Of a DNA stretch of 16,880 nucleotides, positions 13,027 to 16,880 are shown in pieces. The notes below the pieces were generated by a model. It was not told the origin of the DNA and did no database searches. It was given only the letters and a program-made list of their open reading frames with translations. Source of the stretch: Solirubrobacterales bacterium (GTDB taxonomy: Bacteria > Actinomycetota > Thermoleophilia > Solirubrobacterales > 70-9); NCBI GenBank assembly GCA_030835185.1, contig JAUQWL010000079.1, forward strand, positions 1 to 16,880. The letters run 5' to 3'. Within the stretch, counting starts at the first letter, position 1; each line of letters begins with the position of its first letter. Made by a program: the position numbers and the translations under genes.

Positions 13027-13919
13027 CGTTCGAGGGCGGTCTTGACCTGGGCGTCGACGGCGTTGAGGCGGTAGAGGGCGATCGCTTCAGGCGAAGGAAA
13101 GTGGCGCAGGCGCAGCGCGTCGGTGCCGTGGTGGCACATCACGCAGGAGAGAAGCGCATCCCGCTCGCCGCGTTCGAGGCCGGCCGAAGCCTCGGTGATC
13201 AGCTCGGCCCCGATCTGAAGGTGGCCGAGAGTGCGGCCACGCTCGGTCAGACCGATCTCGGCACCGTAGGTGAACTCCCCCGTCTTGCCGATGTCGTGGA
13301 TCAGCGCGGCGGCCATCAGCAGGTCCGAGTTGAGCCGGGGGTGCAGGGTGCAGGTTTCGGTCACCAGGGTGCCGACTGCGACCGTGTGTTCGATCAGCCC
13401 GCCCACGTAGGAGTGGTGCCCGGCGCGGGTACAGGGCGCGCGACGAAACTCCGCGGCGGCCGGTCCGGCGAAAAGCAGCGTTTCGACCACGTTCCGCAGC
13501 CCCTGATTGTGGATCTCACGGCCGAGGTGCTCGAGAAAACCCTCGAGCTCGTCCCGGTTGCGGTAGGCGACCGGCAGGAACTCCGTGGGATCGACCTCCT
13601 TCGGATCGACCTTCACCGCCGATTCGACCTCGGCGCTCAGCTGTCCGCGAAAGCGCTCCACCCTTCCGCGGACCGAAATCACGTCGCCGCGTTCGAAACC
13701 GAGGCCGATCCGGTCGACCTCCCGAAACAGACGGGCCGGAATCGTGCCACTGCGGTCGCGCAGCTCGAGGCTCAGGTAGGCCGATCCGTTGCGGGCGGTG
13801 AGCCGGTCCTTCCGGGCGCAGACGTAGGTACCCGCGAAGGCCTGGCCAGGAGTCAGTTCGGTCACCGTCGTGCCCGTCCCCGCGCTCTGTTTCGATCCCG
13901 CACTTTCCACTGAGCACAT
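13014..13919 (-). CDS. YhaM-like 3'-5' exoribonuclease (OB-fold plus HD domain)
   Basis: 301 residues. Residues about 20-105 look like a single-strand-binding OB-fold (FAGTYVCARKDRL, AYLSLELRDRSGTIPARLF, ISVRGRVERF), and 165-295 are an HD metal-phosphohydrolase domain: His178 (GGLIEHTVAV), the His208-Asp209 pair in ALIHDIGKTGEF, His233 (LGHLQIG), His263-His264 (MCHHGT) and Asp289 (LNAVDAQ). This order and length match the YhaM/CbfI family, which degrades single-stranded RNA, and to some extent DNA, from the 3' end. The ATG at 13919 follows a short purine-rich AGGTCAGG. The first 18 residues are low-complexity (SAGSKQSAGTGTT). It is divergent from the PAC2 gene (67 bp) and convergent with rmuC. 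Confidence 0.9.
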   Translation of the reverse strand: MCSVESAGSKQSAGTGTTVTELTPGQAFAGTYVCARKDRLTARNGSAYLSLELRDRSGTIPARLFREVDRIGLGFERGDVISVRGRVERFRGQLSAEVESAVKVDPKEVDPTEFLPVAYRNRDELEGFLEHLGREIHNQGLRNVVETLLFAGPAAAEFRRAPCTRAGHHSYVGGLIEHTVAVGTLVTETCTLHPRLNSDLLMAAALIHDIGKTGEFTYGAEIGLTERGRTLGHLQIGAELITEASAGLERGERDALLSCVMCHHGTDALRLRHFPSPEAIALYRLNAVDAQVKTALERGIH

Positions 13920-13974
13920 CCTGACCTAACCGCCAGACAACCGCGAATTCGTGGGACGGAGACCTCCCATCCTC

Positions 13975-13980
13975 TAAATT
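13975..13980 (+). promoter_or_regulatory. Candidate -10 element of the PAC2 gene
   Basis: TAAATT ends six bases before the ATG at 13987, fitting leaderless initiation. An alternative start, ATG 14008, has a good internal AGGTGGGAG Shine-Dalgarno, so both modes of translation are imaginable. Confidence 0.45.
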
Positions 13981-13986
13981 GGACAG

Positions 13987-14850
13987 ATGGATCATTTGAG
14001 GTGGGAGATGAACCCGCCGAAACTGAGGAGTCCGATTCTCGTCTGCGCCTTCCGCGGATGGAACGACGCCGCCTCGGCCGCCTCCTCCGCGCTGGAGACG
14101 CTCTGCGACTCGCTGGAAGTCGACGTCCTTGCCGAACTGGACCCCGAGGAGTACTTCGACTTCCAGGCGAACCGGCCGACCATAGCCTTTTCCGACGGCA
14201 CCCACCGGAGGATCGAGTGGCCTCGAAATACCTTCATCGCCGCCCGCGCCCAGGGCGCCGAGCGGGACCTCGTCCTGCTCGACGGCACCGAGCCCAACCT
14301 CAAGTGGCGGACGTACTCGGAGACCGTGGTCAAAGTGGCCGAGTTCCTCAAGGTGGAGACGGTCGTCGCGCTCGGCTCGCTCATCGCCGAAGTCGCCCAC
14401 ACGATGCCGGTGCCGATCACCGGCCTGGCCTCCGACGACAGCCTGATCGAGCAGCTGGACCTCGACCGCTCCGACTACGAAGGCCCGACCGGCATCGTCG
14501 GCGTAATCCACGACCGTTGCCGGGCCGCCGGGCTGCCGTCGGCGTCGCTCTGGGCCGCGATCCCACACTACGTCGCCGCGGTTCCCAACCCGAAGGCCGC
14601 GCTGGCACTGAGCGAGCGACTCGAACGCATCACCGGGGTCGCCGCCGACCTCTCCGGTCTCCAGGAGGAAACCGCCTCGTACGAAGAGCAGATCGGCCGG
14701 GCGGTTTCGGCAGACCCCGAGGTGGAAGAACTGGTCACCCGGATCGAGAGCGAGCAGCGCAAACGGGGCGAAGACGACCCCGAAGTCACGAGCGGCGAGG
14801 CGCTGGCCATGGAGTTCCAGCGCTTCCTCAAGCGCCAGGGCAACGAGTAG
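13987..14850 (+). CDS. PAC2 family protein (proteasome assembly chaperone-like)
   Basis: 287 residues, PAC2 family. The N-terminus MDHLRWEMNPPKLRSPILVC, then AFRGWNDAASAASSAL (about 21-36), the DPEEYFDFQANRP block (about 52-64), the LGSLIAEVAHTMPVPITGLA stretch and the C-terminal helical part (VEELVTRIESEQRK) are typical of actinobacterial PAC2 proteins. Their fold resembles purine nucleoside phosphorylase. In eukaryotes PAC2 helps assemble 20S proteasomes; in Actinobacteria a similar role is suspected but unproven, and no proteasome or Pup genes are in this window. I use the ATG at 13987 because the upstream LRWE residues fit the family. The stop is one base from the stop of the converging nuclease gene. 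Confidence 0.88.
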   Translation: MDHLRWEMNPPKLRSPILVCAFRGWNDAASAASSALETLCDSLEVDVLAELDPEEYFDFQANRPTIAFSDGTHRRIEWPRNTFIAARAQGAERDLVLLDGTEPNLKWRTYSETVVKVAEFLKVETVVALGSLIAEVAHTMPVPITGLASDDSLIEQLDLDRSDYEGPTGIVGVIHDRCRAAGLPSASLWAAIPHYVAAVPNPKAALALSERLERITGVAADLSGLQEETASYEEQIGRAVSADPEVEELVTRIESEQRKRGEDDPEVTSGEALAMEFQRFLKRQGNE

Positions 14851-14851
14851 C

Positions 14852-16880
14852 TCAGGCCTCCGAGGCCGGGCAGACCGTCCTGAAGTCACACCAGCCGCAG
14901 ACCGCCGGTGAAGGCCGCGGCTCGAAGTCCTGGCCGAGGATGCCCTCGCCCACCTCGAGCGCGGTCCGCTCGACCCGCTCGCGGTCGTCCGGTCCGGCTT
15001 CGACCTCGACCTTCTCACCCTCGAGCACGTAGTAGTAGCTGCCGGCTTCGATCTCGGTATCCCAGGCCTCCCGGGCGCCGAGCCGGTAGAGCGCCAGCTG
15101 GATGTCTCCGCCGTGACGGCCGCTGTCGACCCGCTGGCCCGTCTTGTAGTCGATCACCTCGAAACTGCCGTCCTCGCGGCGGTCGACCCGGTCGACCCGT
15201 CCCCTCAGGTAGTGCGAGCCGATCCGGAACTCGAACTGTCGCTCCAGCCAGACCGGTTCGGACGAGGAGGCCCGCTCGCTTTGCCAGTACCTCTCCATCG
15301 CGGCCACCGCGCGGTCACGGAACTGGAGCTCATCGTCGGAGTCGCCGAAGCCGGTGCGCCGCCAGCCCGCGTCCAGCATTTCCATCAGATCCTCCAGCCC
15401 GGCCGGCGACGGGGCCGTCTTCGGGTCGTGGAAGCGCTGGAGCACGTTGTGGATCAGGATGCCGAAGCGCTGGTTGATCGTCGGTGCCCTGGGAATCCCG
15501 AACACCCGGGCGAACTTGTACTTCAGCGGGCAGGTCAGGTACAGGTCGAGGTCGGAGGCGGACAGCCTCAGATCACCGCCACGCTTCGGGATGAAAGCGG
15601 CCAGCGAGGGCTCCGCTCGCGAGTCGACGAGGTCCTGGCGCAGGCCGCGTTCCCTCTCGTTGTCGAGCAGGTAGGGATCGAGCGTCGACCGCTCCAGTTC
15701 GGCCAGCTGTTCGGGCGTCGCCACCTGTCCGAGCAGGCCGTTGACGGCCTCGATCGCCTCCGGATCCACGCCGCCGCCGGAACGCTGGGCCAGCGCGGCC
15801 AGCTTGAGCAGCTCGAGGTAGCGGGCGATCGCCCGGTTGAGGTCCGTCGGGGTGTCCAGCCGCGGCTCGATCAGCTCCCGCCCGGCCCGCCAGGAGGCTT
15901 CGAGCACTTCCTCGCGCATCATCCGATAGGTCGAGTGGAGGTCCTCCGCCGGTCCGAACAGCTCTTCCTGATGCACTTCCTCGATGGCCGGCGCGGCGTT
16001 GAAGGCGTCTTCCTGAGGCCCCGGCGGGATCGTCCGGTCGGCTTCGGTGCCGATCCGCGAGAGCACCACCGCCTCACCGGCCGAGGCGATCGCCGCGGCC
16101 AGCGCGGGGCGCTCGCCGTCGCTGGCCCGCTCGAGACCGAGCATGTACGTCCGCCGCCAGCTTCCGCCCCTGACCCCGTCCCAGGCGACGACCCGGACCT
16201 TGTCCGCCCGCGGTGCGAGCGGACCGTCGGACGGCTCCAGACCGGTGTCGGCGAGAGCGGTGACAAATGCGATGAAGTCCCGGGTCGATCCGGCCGGCTC
16301 ACGGCGACGCCACCCGGTGGCGACCTCGGCAAGCCTCGAAAGGGCGAGCAGGCGTTCGGCGGCTTCGGGCCTCGCGGCGAACATCCCCTGGCGCCGGAAG
16401 CCGATGCGCTCGATCAACCTCCTGACGAAAGCGTCCGGCCGGTGGCCGTCCAGAGCGCCGGAGGCCGCGCGATAGAGCCTGAGCAGAGCGGCCAGGCGTT
16501 CCCGGCCTTCCGGGGATACGCGCGGACTCTCGAGTGCCGCCTCGCAGGCGGAGATCAGATCCAGCTTCCGCCGGCGGGCGATCACGATGAGCTGGGCGAG
16601 ATCGACCGAACGGAGTTCGATCGGCGGACGGGTGAGGGCCCTCGTGACCGCAGTGCCGTCGTTCGGATCGGCCAGCGCCCTGAGCCAGGCGACCGTGTCG
16701 CGGACCTCGGGCATCCTGAAAAGCGAGGAGCCTCCCGAAATCGCGACCGGAACGCCCCTGTCCTCTATCGCCGAGGCGACCAGCTGGCCGTCGCGGTTCG
16801 GATCGGCGACCGCCACCGCGATCGATTCCGGATCCACCCCTTCGGCGACCAGATGCTCGACCTCCCGCGCGACCACCTGA
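14852..16880 (-). CDS. AddB/AdnB-like helicase-nuclease, C-terminal part (5' end outside window)
   Basis: 676 codons are visible and the frame stays open to the window edge, so the N-terminal helicase part is missing; a GTG at 16876 is not a credible start. Numbering from that GTG: residues 1-90 resemble superfamily 1 helicase domain 2 (SIAVAVADP, GVPVAISGGSSLFRMPEVRDTVAWLRAL). 226-275 align with helicase motifs V and VI but lack their key residues. 430-674 form a RecB/AddB-type PD-(D/E)XK nuclease: SASDLDLYLTCPLKYKF, His476, Asp562/Asp565 (GRVDRVD), Asp577-x-Lys579 (VIDYKTG) and Gln593. Cys449 with Cys660, Cys663 and Cys669 (CGWCDFRTVC) matches the AddB/AdnB/Cas4 iron-sulfur pattern. It probably belongs to a two-subunit end-resection complex for double-strand-break repair; the partner would lie beyond the right edge. 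Confidence 0.85.
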   Translation of the reverse strand, partial: QVVAREVEHLVAEGVDPESIAVAVADPNRDGQLVASAIEDRGVPVAISGGSSLFRMPEVRDTVAWLRALADPNDGTAVTRALTRPPIELRSVDLAQLIVIARRRKLDLISACEAALESPRVSPEGRERLAALLRLYRAASGALDGHRPDAFVRRLIERIGFRRQGMFAARPEAAERLLALSRLAEVATGWRRREPAGSTRDFIAFVTALADTGLEPSDGPLAPRADKVRVVAWDGVRGGSWRRTYMLGLERASDGERPALAAAIASAGEAVVLSRIGTEADRTIPPGPQEDAFNAAPAIEEVHQEELFGPAEDLHSTYRMMREEVLEASWRAGRELIEPRLDTPTDLNRAIARYLELLKLAALAQRSGGGVDPEAIEAVNGLLGQVATPEQLAELERSTLDPYLLDNERERGLRQDLVDSRAEPSLAAFIPKRGGDLRLSASDLDLYLTCPLKYKFARVFGIPRAPTINQRFGILIHNVLQRFHDPKTAPSPAGLEDLMEMLDAGWRRTGFGDSDDELQFRDRAVAAMERYWQSERASSSEPVWLERQFEFRIGSHYLRGRVDRVDRREDGSFEVIDYKTGQRVDSGRHGGDIQLALYRLGAREAWDTEIEAGSYYYVLEGEKVEVEAGPDDRERVERTALEVGEGILGQDFEPRPSPAVCGWCDFRTVCPASEA

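Noticed and set aside
1..16880. Defence system, prophage, biosynthetic cluster or CRISPR
   Set aside because: Nuclease-related genes are numerous (PolX, RmuC, YhaM-like, AddB-like), but each belongs to a known housekeeping family, lies in separate and opposing transcripts, and there are no integrase, repeat-array or toxin-antitoxin features.

Overview
The window is 16.9 kb of GC-rich, densely packed bacterial chromosome. High GC, GTG starts, a PAC2-family protein, a polyprenol-phosphate-mannose-synthase-like glycosyltransferase, OtsB and many promoters sitting right against start codons all point to an actinobacterium. The protein style suggests the Thermoleophilia/Solirubrobacterales, but that placement is inference. 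There are no tRNA, rRNA, CRISPR or insertion sequences, and no gene-free stretch longer than about 210 bp.

Layout. Minus strand 1177-1: heme A synthase (ctaA), translationally coupled (TGATG) to a hydantoinase/acetone-carboxylase-beta-like gene cut by the left edge. Plus strand 1302-4687: isoleucyl-tRNA synthetase (ileS), then a two-helix membrane microprotein overlapping the ileS stop. Minus strand 7028-4729: a glycosyltransferase with its own promoter; then thioredoxin (near-consensus promoter with an operator-like dyad), a 4-oxalocrotonate-tautomerase-type enzyme, a cupin and a small lower-GC putative lipoprotein. Plus strand 7237-8955: family X DNA polymerase PolX, ending tail-to-tail (11 bp overlap) with the minus-strand pair otsB and a four-helix membrane protein (10243-8945). 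Plus strand 10262-12977: two half-length TauE/SafE transporter genes overlapping by one base, ArfB-type peptidyl-tRNA hydrolase, and RmuC. Minus strand 13919-13014: YhaM-like OB-fold/HD 3'-5' exoribonuclease. Plus strand 13987-14850: PAC2 protein. Minus strand 16880-14852: C-terminal two thirds of an AddB/AdnB-like helicase-nuclease, cut by the right edge.

Most genes are housekeeping: respiration (ctaA), translation and ribosome rescue (ileS, arfB), redox (trx), trehalose metabolism (otsB) and nucleic-acid processing (PolX, RmuC, YhaM-like, AddB-like). No single pathway links them all.

I did not find a convincing new multi-gene system. The most interesting signals are the transporter split into two homologous half-genes, a symmetric -10 shared by divergent otsB and tauE only 18 bp apart, a recurring TAnnnT box 6-9 bases before start codons (leaderless promoters), loss of helicase motif V and VI residues in the AddB-like protein, operator-like dyads at trxA and ctaA, and the microprotein after ileS.
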